Assembly: GCA_963921195.1 (NCBI GenBank) | Contig: OY992538.1 | Span: 61,060,852-61,124,851 of the forward strand | DNA: 64,000 nt | Source of the DNA: Pegoplata infirma | Lineage: Eukaryota > Arthropoda > Insecta > Diptera > Anthomyiidae | Reading direction: 5' to 3' | Shown: one piece after another, positions 33,151-43,305 of the stretch | How the letters are laid out: each line of letters opens with the position of its first letter | How positions within the stretch are numbered: the first letter of the stretch is position 1 | Made by a program: the position numbers and the translations under genes | Notes under the pieces: model-generated | Databases searched by the model: none | Seen by the model: only the letters and a program-made list of their open reading frames with translations | What the model was told of the DNA's origin: nothing

Positions 33151-33586
33151 TAGGTTGAGATTAAAATTCATTCTGTCTGTTGAAATCACGGTCACTTTCG
33201 AAAGACTACTTTGAGACTGGTGAAGTTTGACATATGTATTTATCGTTCTCCTAGTCAGATTGGTATTGTACTTCAGATAAATCGGAGGCTCAAAAGTTAT
33301 GCTTAACTAGGAGGACCTTCATGCAAATGCATGTTTTTCTCCGTTAGTCTAAGAACAGCATAAACCAAATATCTTTGCAAAGAATTTGCTTTAAAATGGC
33401 ATCGATTCCTTTCTGCATATTATGCTGATAATGCATATTTTAGCATATTCTGCTAGTATACTGCTATAAATGCTTATTTTTAGGTCATATTTTTTTTTAA
33501 ATTTTAGTTTTTGCTTTTTTTTTTTTTTTGCCCTGAAATATTTAGATTTTGTCTCCAATTATTTATTTTTTTATAACCCGAGTAAA
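33151..33586. mobile_element. DINE-like fragment, then unassigned A+T-rich sequence
   Basis: 33160-33310 contains TCTGTCTGTTGAAATCACGG, CTTTCGAAAGACTACTTTGA and CTCAAAAGTTATGC, all DINE-like. Beyond 33310 nothing is recognised. Confidence 0.5.
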
Positions 33587-34394
33587 AAAATTGATATGAC
33601 ACAATATATAGTTTAATATGGGTTCGTGTTTATTTTGATATAATCTTATACGAAAAATGGTTTCATAAGATTTGATCGAATAATATCTAATAATATCAGT
33701 TTATATAACTTTATATCGACTTTGATACGAGTTTTGGTCTAATCCAATGATATAAAATTATATCCAATTATATTAAAATTTATACAATTTTAGAAATCGG
33801 ATGTTTTTTTTTTTAGTTTTTAATAAAAAGTTGAAAAATTAAAATAATAAAAATAAGTTGTTCTTTGAAAAAAATTTCAAAAAATGGAGTCATGTTAAAT
33901 TTTATATAAAACACTTAGAAAATATTTGCGAATAAAATATTTTCAAAAAAATTTGTCCTTGGAAAAAACTTAGAAAAATTTTAAAAAATGGAGTTATATA
34001 AAATTTTATATAAAACACTTAGAAAATATTTGCGATAAAAAAATGTTCATTGAAAAAAACTTAGAAAAAATTTAAAAGATGGAGTCATATGAAATTTTAT
34101 ATAAAACACTTTGAAAATATTTGTGATAAAAATATGTTCTTGGAAAACACTTAAAAAAATTAAAAAATAATGGAGGCATATAAAATTTTATATAAAACAC
34201 TTGGAAATTTAAAATGATGCATGGGAACAGATGTTACAACATATAGTTATGTATGGCGATATCTTAAAAAAATCCCACATCAAAATTTATTATATAAATT
34301 TATCTTGCAATACATAGTGTCACACATGATCATATATGAAATAATATGACTATATAAAAGTATATAAGATCATATTAAATTATTTTTACTCGGG
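33587..34394. mobile_element. CCCGAGTAAAAAAATT MITE with internal ~105-bp tandem repeats
   Basis: The left end CCCGAGTAAAAAAATTGATA pairs with the right end AATTATTTTTACTCGGG. AA flanks both sides. Inside (33855-34210) four tandem units of about 105 bp share ATGGAGTCAT, AAATTTTATATAAAACACTT and GAAAATATTTGCGA. 2-bp duplication and CCC ends resemble the CCCAGCAAAAC family, but the interior is unrelated. Confidence 0.75.
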
Positions 34395-34494
34395 AAATTA
34401 ATTTTAAGAACGATAAGTAGCAGTGCAACATAACCAAGATGATGTGAAACTCTTTCTGTTCTATTTTAAATATCGTTTATTTAAATAAAAAAGA

Positions 34495-35606
34495 CATGGC
34501 CCTCTGTTCTGTCTCTCACAACTTTTCAATTCACATGAAAATTTCCGAATCACAAGAAATCAAGTTTAGTGTTTTGTTGATTATGTTTTCATTTGAAGTT
34601 AAAAGCGAATAATTTAAATTTAAAAACATTTTAAGGAAAAAATGCATTCGCTAACAAAACGAAAAATAAATTCAGATGTGAAATGTAGAACACCAAAAAA
34701 ATTCGGAAATTTTAATTTTCACATTTTTTTTGTGAATTACTTTTTTTGGAACAGCGGCCATGACCTTTAAAGGGTGTTTAAGAAATATCTAATACATTAT
34801 AGTATTAATGGTGTACTTGTCCTTGTATTTTAAAAGTTGCGACCTTGAGCATCAGTGTTTGTAATAATTTTTGCCCCAAAAAAAAAGTTATTTGGAAGCA
34901 TGAATTAAATTTTCTGGTCTTTTTTAGAAAAATTTTGGAATCCGCACTTTCACCCAATAACAATGTTTTCAGTGCTTCCGGCGGTGAGTTTAATGGTGGC
35001 AACACAACTTTTCCGGAACAACCGCACATTCCGGGCGATTCATATTTAAATTTGAGTGCGTGACAGTGATTAAATTCATTGGACATTTCACCAAAAGCGA
35101 TTTTCTCATGAGCACTGTAATTTATGTCTGGTTCATAAGCTCGGGTTATACGCATTCTTTCGCGATTTGCTAATCTATTATTATCAGTATTCCGTTGGGT
35201 ATCAAAAACTCTTCGGGTCTCAAAATGTTGAGATCGTTCTTCAGGTGTTTGAGCAGCACGAATTACACGTACTCGGTTTGAAAGCTCGATATTCCGTTGT
35301 AAATGTTGATCATGGCCGCTGTTCCAAAAAAAGTAATTCACATAAAAAATGTGAAAATGAAAATTTCCGAATTTTTTTGGTGTTCTAGATTTCACATCCG
35401 AATTTCTTTTTCGTTTTATTTCACATAAATAAAATTTGGTGAAAGTAAAACGAATGCACTTTTTTCCTTATAATTTTTTCAATTTTAATTATTTGATTTC
35501 AAATTCTAATGAAAACGTGATCAATAAAACACTAAACTTGATTTCATGTGATTCGGAAATTTTCATGTGAATTGAAAAGTTGTGAAAGACAGAACAGAGG
35601 CCCATG
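34495..35606. repeat. palindrome enclosing a Helitron coding fragment
   Basis: GTTCTGTCTCTCACAACTTT (34508) pairs with AAGTTGTGAAAGACAGAAC (35577), and TTCGGAAATTT and TGTGAATTAC segments pair further in. Arms are 34495-34767 and 35313-35606. The 545-bp spacer carries a Helitron protein fragment that extends into the right arm. Confidence 0.8.
34811..35325 (-). pseudogene. Helitron Rep/helicase N-terminal fragment
   Basis: On the minus strand the frame reads RVIRAAQTPEERSQHFETRR, NRLANRERMRITRA, then HCHALKFKYESPGMCGCSGK, VVLPPLNSPPEALKTLL, KIFLKKTRKFNSCFQITFF and, after an apparent frame slip, FKIQGQVHH. This order (Arg-rich RxETxR region, CHALK...ESPGMCC.GGKV.LPPL..PPE.L, FL.NIRKYNSCFQMTSFG, F.IQGQ.YH) is the N-terminal region of Helitron replicase/helicase proteins, just before the Helitron-like N domain. 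Replication-initiator and helicase domains are absent. The second C of the expected CC pair is displaced (MCGC), so decay has begun. It is a piece only, inside a palindrome, with no start codon I trust. Confidence 0.85.
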
Positions 35607-36117
35607 TGTAGAATTTGCTCGTTGATCTCTTTCGGTTCGGGCGCGTCGAGTGTACCTGCCAATGTTTCCTCCTCTAAATCGGGTCGGCATTATTTTAAAA
35701 CAAATAGGATTTTCCGGAATTTTGAATTATTATTATCTATTCACAAAAAAAGTCATAACTCAATTTTTTCCATGTGGTTTTTGTAAACAATCATAAAAAA
35801 ATTCAAATTTTGTTTGAAAGTTTCAAAAAAAATACAGCATGCTACCACATCGTCTCAAAATTGACAAATAATTTTAAATTTTGAGACTTTTTATGATTTT
35901 GTTTACAACAAACACAGGGAATATAAAGTTTGAAAATAATAAAATTAGTCATAACTGTGAATAGGCTTGTTAAATTCTTCTACAATTTGTTTTAAGAAAT
36001 TTTTTAATATATTGACAATTTTTTTATTTTTGAATTCCCATAAAAGAAATTGTCATGAGGAATAATACAATACATCTAAATTCTAAATAGCATCACCTTG
36101 ACGCCATATATCGGGTT
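35607..36117. other. no recognised feature
   Basis: A+T-rich; the GACGCCATATATCGGGTTCAT stretch near 36100 (first 20 bases) resembles the CAGCGCCATCTACCGGGTC units of the Helitron-like region at 37800-38060. No gene is seen. Confidence 0.4.
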
Positions 36118-36120
36118 CAT

Positions 36121-37340
36121 TTAGTTAGTTAGTTAGTTAGTTAATTGTTCTTTATTTAATATTCATTTTGTGTTCCATTGTAATTACAATTGTTGATTTT
36201 TATAAATAAGAACTTACGACTATGACATACTGTCGTCAGTCGGATAAGGGCATTCATTTATGTATATTAAGTAATTCTAGTTTTAAGTTACAAATTCTTA
36301 AATTAGCCATTTTCATAATTCATAATTATGAGTTTGAAAACCTAAAGGATTTACAAATTTATATACAGTTCACAAAAATAATGTCCAAAAATTCTTTAGT
36401 TTTTTTCCTTGATTATTTACATATTTGTTTTTTTTTTTTTTTTTTTTTTTTAATTAATTTAATTTAATACACTTATTTAAGATATTAATTTAATATTTTT
36501 TCTGAATTTAACTTCGATAAAACTTCAAAATAGTTTATGTTGATAGAACTTATTTTGTCCCCATATAATGTTTCCAGAACGTTGTTTCCAGCTGCTGTAC
36601 CACTTTTAAGTTGCTTAGATTTATTCCAAAAGAACCATTTATCAGCTATTCTAATTCTGTCATTTCGTACCAAAATGTGATGTTTATCAGTAACTGCTTG
36701 TATATTTCGTTTGAGCTCTAGCATAACACGCTTATCTTGTTGTCTGTCTGTGGTAAGATCACGTTCAACAAATATTTTTGAACCGGCCAGATTTCTGGTA
36801 TTTTTAAAGACCTCTTTTACCATATCTTCCGAATTAAACTCGGCCACAACACACACTTTACCATCTCTTTCATAAAGTTTTTTGGTAGATTTTAAATTAA
36901 CTTCCTGTGTAATTTTTAAACTTTCAGAACAGCACTCTTTCACTGCTTCTTCAAGGGAGTTTTTGGCCTCAATACCCCTAAAAACAACATTGTTTCTTTT
37001 AATGTATTCTTGAAGTAACATGATTTGTTTATGGTCCTTCTCTTTTTCGTCCCTTAACTGATCGATTTCCGTTTTTAAATATTCATTTTCAGATTTAAGC
37101 TTATTCATTTTAGTTGAAAGTTCGCTAACATATGACTTTATTTCTTCGAAATCTTCTTTTGATGGCATATTTATAAGTTTTTCGTCTAAAAGGGATGACA
37201 TCATAAACATTAAATCCATGACAGCCATTGAACCTACAGCATTATCATTATACAGTTTTTCCGACTGTATGGTTAATACTTTCTGAGCCATGATTTTTAC
37301 GAATTAATTATTTTCCAGCTCTGGTTAAGCTTTTTTTAAA
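36121..37340 (-). mobile_element. ORF1-only LINE derivative
   Basis: Minus-strand unit: a short 5' part, the ORF1-type gene 37291-36485, about 340 bp of A+T-rich 3' sequence, and a CTAA microsatellite tail (five TTAG on the plus strand at 36121-36140). No reverse transcriptase frame lies between ORF1 and the tail, so the element would depend on another LINE. The 5' boundary is approximate. Confidence 0.6.
36485..37291 (-). CDS. LINE ORF1-type protein: coiled coil plus RRM-like domain
   Basis: A 268-codon frame from ATG at 37291-37289, uninterrupted. Residues about 45-95 (KSYVSELSTKMNKLKSENEY and on) form a strong Lys/Glu/Leu heptad pattern, i.e. a coiled coil. Then KRNNVVFRGIEAKNSLEEAV starts an RRM-like fold, continuing through VCVVAEFNSEDMVKEVF and SKIFVERDLTTDRQQDK to a basic C-terminal part with IRIADKWFFWNKS. 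The order coiled coil, RRM, basic C-terminal domain is that of L1-type ORF1 proteins, which bind LINE RNA as trimers, and of similar ORF1 proteins in insect LINEs. It lacks an endonuclease/RT partner frame nearby. An exapted host gene is possible but not indicated. Confidence 0.7.
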   Translation of the reverse strand: MAQKVLTIQSEKLYNDNAVGSMAVMDLMFMMSSLLDEKLINMPSKEDFEEIKSYVSELSTKMNKLKSENEYLKTEIDQLRDEKEKDHKQIMLLQEYIKRNNVVFRGIEAKNSLEEAVKECCSESLKITQEVNLKSTKKLYERDGKVCVVAEFNSEDMVKEVFKNTRNLAGSKIFVERDLTTDRQQDKRVMLELKRNIQAVTDKHHILVRNDRIRIADKWFFWNKSKQLKSGTAAGNNVLETLYGDKISSININYFEVLSKLNSEKILN

Positions 37341-37702
37341 AAAATATGTTGCCTTCCTTTAGGCTGATAATTTTAATTAGGGTTTTTAATCCAAAGTCTG
37401 GTAAGGTTGGCTTGGCTTGGCTCTCAATAAAACAATGCATTAAAACAGCTGATTATGACTTTATACTTTTTCCTTTTTTTGTTTTTTCCAATTTATTAGT
37501 TAAGATTTTCAGTTTTTTAAATATCACTTTTTAAGTATTTCAATAAAATCCTTCAATTTGGTTTTTATTATAACGAACCCGAGTATGTTTATATTTATTT
37601 TTGTGATGTTTTAAACTTTTAACTATGAATTTTTACACACAATTTTATTTTTTAAACCGGAGTAACTTAAAACACGTCTATACACCAATAACTCTCTCTC
37701 CT

Positions 37703-38120
37703 TCGGGTTCATTTATACATTCACAATAATATGATGAAGAAATATACATACCATCTTAAATTCCGGGAAATTAGACTAAAATTAAGAAGTTTGTAATAAC
37801 TTGAGCCCAGCGCCATCTTCCGGTTCAAAATTTTTATCAGGAAATGTATTTCTGTTTTAGAAATATATTTTGTAAGTTTAGCAAAATTGTACCATAAATA
37901 CAAAAACAAAATAATTTTGTAAATAATTTCTCCCCAGCGCCATCTACCGGGTCCAAATTTTATCAGGATACTTTTTTTTTGTTTAATAAATATATTTTGT
38001 GAATTTGAGCCAAATCGTACAATAATAAAAAAAAGTTAAATATTACGACAACAGCGCCACCTATCGTTATTAAACTTAAGAGAAACCTGGCTATTATTGT
38101 GAATGTATTAATGAACCCGA
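37703..38120. repeat. inverted repeats bounding a region with CAGCGCCATCTACCGG units
   Basis: The 28 bases at 37703-37730 (starting TCGGGTTCATTTATACATTC) match the complement of 38093-38120 at 27 positions. Between them lie three degenerate direct units of about 120 bp marked by CAGCGCCATCTTCCGG (37808), CAGCGCCATCTACCGG (37935) and CAGCGCCACCTATCG (38051). The pattern fits subterminal inverted repeats and internal repeats of a Helitron/Helentron. Confidence 0.65.
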
Positions 38121-38174
38121 CATGTGGCCAAATTCTTACACTGTGCGCCGGGGAGAAGCATTTTAGATATTCAT

Positions 38175-38213
38175 GTCTAAGTTAACCTGGGCAACGCCGG
38201 GCGCTTCAGCTAG
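38175..38213 (+). mobile_element. Helitron-type 3' end (hairpin then CTAG)
   Basis: AACCTGGGCAACGCCGGGCG forms a short GC hairpin 10 bases before CTAG, and T follows. A GC hairpin followed by CAGCTAG|T is the normal 3' terminus of insect Helitrons. The 5' TC end is not identified with confidence; the element probably extends left over 37703-38120. Confidence 0.75.
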
Positions 38214-38555
38214 TAGTATAAATATAAAAAGGTAATTTGTTTGAAACAAAATAATGCAAAAACAATCCTTTGTAGGTACTTCTAATCCAAATATTAAAAT
38301 ATTAATATGGAATATTATGGTCATTATGGCCCCACATTATAAAAATGTCGATGTTGTCAATAAAAAAAAAAAAACACTGATGATCGTTTATAATAAATGA
38401 TGATATAATAACAAACAATCATTAAAATAATATAAGCAGAAGGTAGAAAAATATATAAAAAAAGCATTATAAAAATTTGTTATACACATATGTATGAGGG
38501 AGTATTTTTTAAGGTCCTGTGACATAAACAAATTATTTAAAATTTTTAACCATAT
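38214..38555. other. no recognised feature
   Basis: A+T-rich flank of the Helitron end; no feature recognised. Confidence 0.4.
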
Positions 38556-38558
38556 AAG

Positions 38559-38695
38559 AAAAAGTTTAAGATTCTGAGACAGTTTTCCATCAGAATAGGT
38601 TTCATTTTCTGAGAGGTCATTCTGTGCAAAAACACTCAGATCCCGAGACAATATTCCAATAGAAAAACATTTAGATTCCGCGAAGCATTTTCTTT
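38559..38695. repeat. degenerate CTCAGATTCTGAGA satellite remnant
   Basis: About three decayed monomers: AAGATTCTGAGACAGTTTTC, TCATTTTCTGAGAGG and CTCAGATCCCGAGACAATAT. Same family as 61455-63955. Confidence 0.65.
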
Positions 38696-38726
38696 ACAAA
38701 AAGTACAAAGTATGAAATTGTTTGTA

Positions 38727-38884
38727 TGGTTGCTTTATTTTTAAATAAATCGTTGTTATATTAACAACCAAATCAATTGTATTGCCAAATTGTGTTGCCC
38801 AATAAAAAACCTATTAATTCCTTTGTCAATACAATTAAATTATTTGTTAATACAACAACGTTTGATTTGAAAATAAACCAACAT
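38727..38884. mobile_element. short palindromic MITE
   Basis: GGTTGCTTTATTTTTAAATA at the left pairs with a TTTGATTTGAAAATAAACCAAC right end (last 20 bases used). CGTTGTTATATTAACAA pairs with TTGTTAATACAACAACG. Confidence 0.6.
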
Positions 38885-38889
38885 AACAA

Positions 38890-39499
38890 ATTTCTTTTTG
38901 TTTATAAAAGTTTGTGAACCCTTTGTCTATTATACAAATTTGGTCAAAACTAATTTATTGCTAACTTTTGGTATAATAACTTCCCATATGTTAACCTATA
39001 CATAGCTACATACATGTAGTAGGTTATGCAAATATGTATTATTCTTATATAATATGTCACACACATACAATAATATTTTGATATTGTATATGTGTGGGTT
39101 TATTGACGGATAGTATATAGACAGTAAAATCGTCCATTATAATCCTGCTGTTGAATACTAAAAAAAGTCTTCAAAATCGTGTATTAAATTTCATCAAGTT
39201 TATTTTTCTCATAATTATCCATTCAATAAATGTTTCACTGTTATTCATTATACCATAAAATATTTTTCATATTTGTTTAATGAATAACCCCGCCAAACAA
39301 CTGTCATTTTAATTTTATGTTTACTTTGTTTTTTTTTTGATAGATGGATAAACACCATTCATTTTTATCAAAACCAACGTAACAAATACAGACAGTGAGT
39401 TTTTAGCCAGTCAGTTATTCATCCAAAAACAGCCAACTACATTTATGTATCGACATATATATGAGGAATTCCACAGCAAAATTATAGAAAATGATTTAA
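38890..39499. other. no clear feature; solo fold-back terminal motif near 39463
   Basis: A+T-rich. TATGAGGAATTCCACAGCAA near 39461 resembles the TA fold-back terminal motif but has no partner. Nothing else recognised. Confidence 0.35.
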
Positions 39500-39545
39500 A
39501 ACAAGTAAAAAAGTTAAATGCGACTTGGCCGAATCTATGAATAGT
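39500..39545 (-). mobile_element. DINE-1-like 3' end fragment
   Basis: AACAAGTAAAAAAGTTAAAT and CGACTTGGCCGAATC; the rest of the element is absent. Confidence 0.7.
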
Positions 39546-39701
39546 AGTGTATTCAATCGATTAACCGTTAATAGGTTAACCGATTAATTTTGATTGATGA
39601 ACTGTTTAAATAATTTAAAATTGTCAATTTTCAAATAACAAATGAACCGATTTATTTGTGTCGATTAACCGAATTTTTTTTAATATTTTTACTTATTTTT
39701 T

Positions 39702-40338
39702 ATACCCTCCAACCACAGTATATGGGTATACTCACTTTGTCATTCCGTGTGTAACATATGGAAATATCGGTCGGGGACATCACAAAGTATATATAATATT
39801 GATCCATGATAGAATCTAACACATTCTAGCGATGCCCGTCCGTCTGTAGAAATAACGATACAGTCCAAACCAAAAGAGCTAGACCCCTGAGCTTGTGCAA
39901 GAATATTTCTAATGTTACTGGTAAGGTTACGTTCGAAGATGGGCAAAATCGGACCAGGGGGAAAAAGTTCCCCTTGAAGAACTAAAACGACCCCTGAAAA
40001 ATAAAATATTTTTACGAGTTTTTTTTTTAATTTCTGCTCAACAAATGTAACATTTGTATGCCATATTATGTTCATAGACCTGCGCTTGGACCAAGGGGGT
40101 TAGAAAGTTCGATTTTTTTATAGAAATTAATTAAAAATAACGATACAAATTTATTACTTAAGCGTAAATATCATAAACAAATAATTTGTAAACATATATA
40201 GCGGCGGAACAGGTGTCCCCCACCAACTATGTCGACCCCCCCCCACCAAAAAAAAAGACGCCAATGCTTTTTTTTTTTTTATTTTAAACGTGTTGGAGGG
40301 TATAAAAGGTTCGGCACAGCAGAATTTAATACTCTTAC
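39702..40338 (+). mobile_element. DINE-1-like element, nearly complete
   Basis: TATACCCTCCAACCACAGTA starts it; CATCACAAAGTATATA, CATTCTAGCGATGCCCGTCC and AAAATCGGACCAGGGGG follow; it ends GGAGGGTATAAAAGGTTCGG and TACTTGTTTTTTT. It contains a run CCCCCCCCCACC near 40236. Confidence 0.75.
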
Positions 40339-40349
40339 TTGTTTTTTTT

Positions 40350-41060
40350 AAACTTTAGTTTTTTATGTACTTTAAAAAAAAATCCCAAAAAAATCTTAAA
40401 AGTGCTCACTTTTGAAAATGTATGTACTCTTTGATTTTTTTAAAATTTTTGTGTGTAAAACTTTTATCGATTCTAAAAAATTTTTGCCCAGTAGGATCGT
40501 GGTATAACGATTATTACTATTTTTTAAAATTTTTTGAAAAAATTTTATTGTAATTTTCCAATCTTAAAATCATGTCTTATGCTTCAATGGTGCGTCATAG
40601 AGGGGTCATTTCCAAGACCGACCCCATTAATTTTTACGTCTAAACATGTCTTCGGAACAAACTAATACCCTATCTTCAATTTTTAAGGGGGCTCCCACAC
40701 AAAATGACATTTTTTAAAATTTGCTCCAACCGCTCTAACTGCCCTAAGAGTGCTCTTGAGCAATCAAATGTATGACCGACCCACAATATTTTTTTAGTCC
40801 AACCATTTTCTTCGAACAACCTACCATCTATCTTTAACTATTAAGGCAGTCCCTTTAAAATTTTTTTTTACTTTTTGTAAATTTGTTTCATTTAATCAGC
40901 TTCTACCGGTCCAATGGTACGTCCGAGAGGGGTCATTAGTGAGGCCGACCTCCATTTATTTTTACCCTTCACCATTTTTGTAAAACATACTTACGCCCTA
41001 TCTCAACTCCCTAAGAAGGATACCATACTAATTACAGTTGGAGCAAATTTTATAAAAATG
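40350..41060 (+). mobile_element. truncated fold-back arm related to 7038-8257
   Basis: TTCCAATCTTAAAATCAT, GGTGCGTCATAGAGGGGTCA and TTTTAAGGGGGCTCCCACAC follow the left-arm order of the fold-back 7038-8257. Neither terminus is present and only one arm is seen. Confidence 0.75.
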
Positions 41061-41149
41061 AATCTGAAAAAAATTGCGGATTTTTTTTTTATTTTTATTT
41101 AATTTTTTTCAAAAGAATTTATTTTTTTGCAAATAATCTTTTTTTACAT

Positions 41150-41205
41150 AATGGAGGGTATCAATACTTTCGGCAAGACCGAATTAAACTTTTTTATTGT
41201 TTTTA
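41150..41205 (+). mobile_element. DINE-1-like 3' end fragment
   Basis: TGGAGGGTATCAATACTTTC, then the TTCGGCAAGACCGAA hairpin and the T-rich end. Confidence 0.65.
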
Positions 41206-41224
41206 TATATTTTTTTTATCATTT

Positions 41225-42946
41225 TTTTTATACCCTTCACTCTACACCATTTACAGATGTAATTCGTAAAAGATCAATTGTAATTCGTAGATTATACTTG
41301 TAATTCGAAGATTCCATTTGTAATTCGAATACTCCAATTGTAATTCGAAGATTCCATTTGTAATTCGAATACTCCAATTGTAATTCAAATATTCCAATTG
41401 TAATTCGTAAAAGGTCAATTGTTTTTCGTAAAAGATCAATTGTAATTCGTAAAAGATCAATTGTAATTCGGAGATTCCATTTGTAATTCGAAAATTCCAA
41501 TTGTAATTCGTAAAAGATCAGTTGTAATTCGTAAAAGATCAACTGTAATTCGAAAAAGATCAATTGTAATTCGTAAAAGATCAATTTTAATTCGTAAAAG
41601 ATCAATTGAAATTCGAAAAAGATCAATTGTAATTCGTAAAAGATCAATTGTAATTCGTAAAAGATCAATTGTAATTCGGAAAAGATCAATTGTAATTCGT
41701 AAAAAATCAATTGTAATTCGAAAAAGATCAATTGTAATTCGTAAAAGATCAATTGTAATTCGTAAAAGATCAATTGTAATTCGTAAAAGATCAATTGAAA
41801 TTCGGAAAAGATCAATTGTAATTCGTAAAAGATCAATTGTAGTTCGAAAAAGATCAATTGTAATTCGAAGATTCCATTTGTAATTCGAAAATTCCAATTG
41901 TAATTCGTAAAAGATCAGTTGTAATTCATAAAAGATCAATTGTAATTCGAAAAAGATCAATTGTAATTCGTAAAAGATTAATTTTAATTCGTAAAAGATC
42001 AATTGAAATTAGAAAAAGATCAATTGTAATTCGTAAAAGATCAATTGTAATTCGTAAAAGATCAATTGTAATTCGAAAAAGATCAATTGTAATTCGTAAA
42101 AGATCAATTGTAATTCGAAAAAGATCAATTGTAATTCGAAGATTCCATTTGTAATTCGAAGATTCCATTTGTAATTCAAAGATTCCAATTGTAATTCGAA
42201 AACCAACGAGTATGTCAACATAAAATCGTTTCTTACGCTTTTAAAAACATTGTTTTTTGTTGATTTACTCGTTGGTTTTCTAATTACAATTGGAATCTTC
42301 GAATTACAAATGGAATCTTCGAATTACAAATGGAATCTTCGAATTACAATTGATCTTTTTCGAATTACAATTGATCTTTTACGATTACAATTGATCTTTT
42401 TCGAATTACAATTGATCTTTTACGAATTACAATTGATCTTTTATAAATTACAATTGATCTTTTTTGAATTTCAATTGATCTTTTACGAATTAAAATTGAT
42501 CTTTTACGAATTACAATTGATCTTTTTCGAATTACAATTGATCTTTTACGAATTACAACTTATCTTTTACGAATTACAATTGGAATCTTCGAATTACAAA
42601 TGGAATCTTCGAATTACAATTGGAGTATTCGAATTACAAATGGAATCTTCGAATTACAAATGGAATCTTCGAAATACAATTTATCTTTTACGAATTACAT
42701 CTGTAAATGGTGTAGTAATAGAGGGTATATATAAGTTTGTCATTCCGTTTGTAACACCTCGAAATATTGGTCTAGGACCCCATAAATGATCATGATCCTC
42801 GATCGATTTTAAGACGATCTAGCGATTTCCGTCCGTCCGTCTGTCCGCCTGTCTGTCTGTTGAAAACACGCTGACTTTTGAAAGACTTTACAGAGGCCCC
42901 TGAAGTTTGGCATATATGTTGGGTATTTGCCTGGTCAGCTTGGTAT
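41225..42946 (+). mobile_element. DINE-1-like 5' part hosting the tandem-repeat fold-back
   Basis: ATACCCTTCACTC before 41245 and TAATAGAGGGTATATATAAG after 42712 are the two halves of the DINE 5' hairpin. The copy continues through TTTAAGACGATCTAGCGATT and the TCCGTCCGTCTG microsatellite to AGCTTGGTAT at 42946, where it is cut by a duplication boundary. Confidence 0.8.
41245..42712. mobile_element. fold-back element with arms of 20/21-bp tandem repeats, TA duplication
   Basis: The ends CACCATTTACAGATGTAATT and AATTACATCTGTAAATGGTG are inverted, with TA at 41243-41244 and 42713-42714. The left arm (to about 42205) is about 46 tandem units, the right arm (from about 42280) about 20. Two flavours alternate in blocks: a 21-bp unit TGTAATTCGTAAAAGATCAA(T) and a 20-bp unit TGTAATTCGAAGATTCCATT. 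The loop has AAAACCAACGAG / CTCGTTGGTTTT. This architecture resembles the FB elements of Drosophila. The long open frames with repeating ELQLIFY or RITIDLL come from the 21-bp periodicity and are not proteins. Confidence 0.85.
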
Positions 42947-43303
42947 CTTTTACGAATTACAATTGATCTTTTTCGAATTTCAATTAATCTTTTACGAATT
43001 ACAATTGATCTTTTACGAATTACAATTGATCTTTTTCGAATTACAATTGATCTTTTACGAATTACAATTGATCTTTTTCGAATTACAATTGATCTTATAC
43101 GAATTACAATTGATCTTTTACGAATTACAATTGGAATCTTCGAATTACAAATGGAATCTTTGAATTACAATTGGAGTATTCGAATTACAAATGGAATCTT
43201 CGAATTACAAATGGAATCTTCGAATTACAAATGGAATCTTCGAATTACAAATAGAATCTTCGAATTACAATTGATCTTTTACGAATTACATCTGTAAATG
43301 GTG
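42947..43303. repeat. second copy of the 20/21-bp array (tandem duplication)
   Basis: About 17 units in the right-arm orientation, ending AATTACATCTGTAAATGGTG as at 42712. It begins abruptly after AGCTTGGTAT. With the DINE part after it (43306-43533) it repeats the stretch 42356-42946, i.e. a direct duplication of about 590 bp. Confidence 0.8.
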
Positions 43304-43305
43304 TA

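Noticed and set aside
41237..43297. Long open frames rich in ELQLIFY, RITIDLL or NYKWNL on both strands
   Set aside because: They follow from 21-bp (7-codon) tandem repeats without stops; several frames of the same DNA are open, and no start or conserved domain exists.
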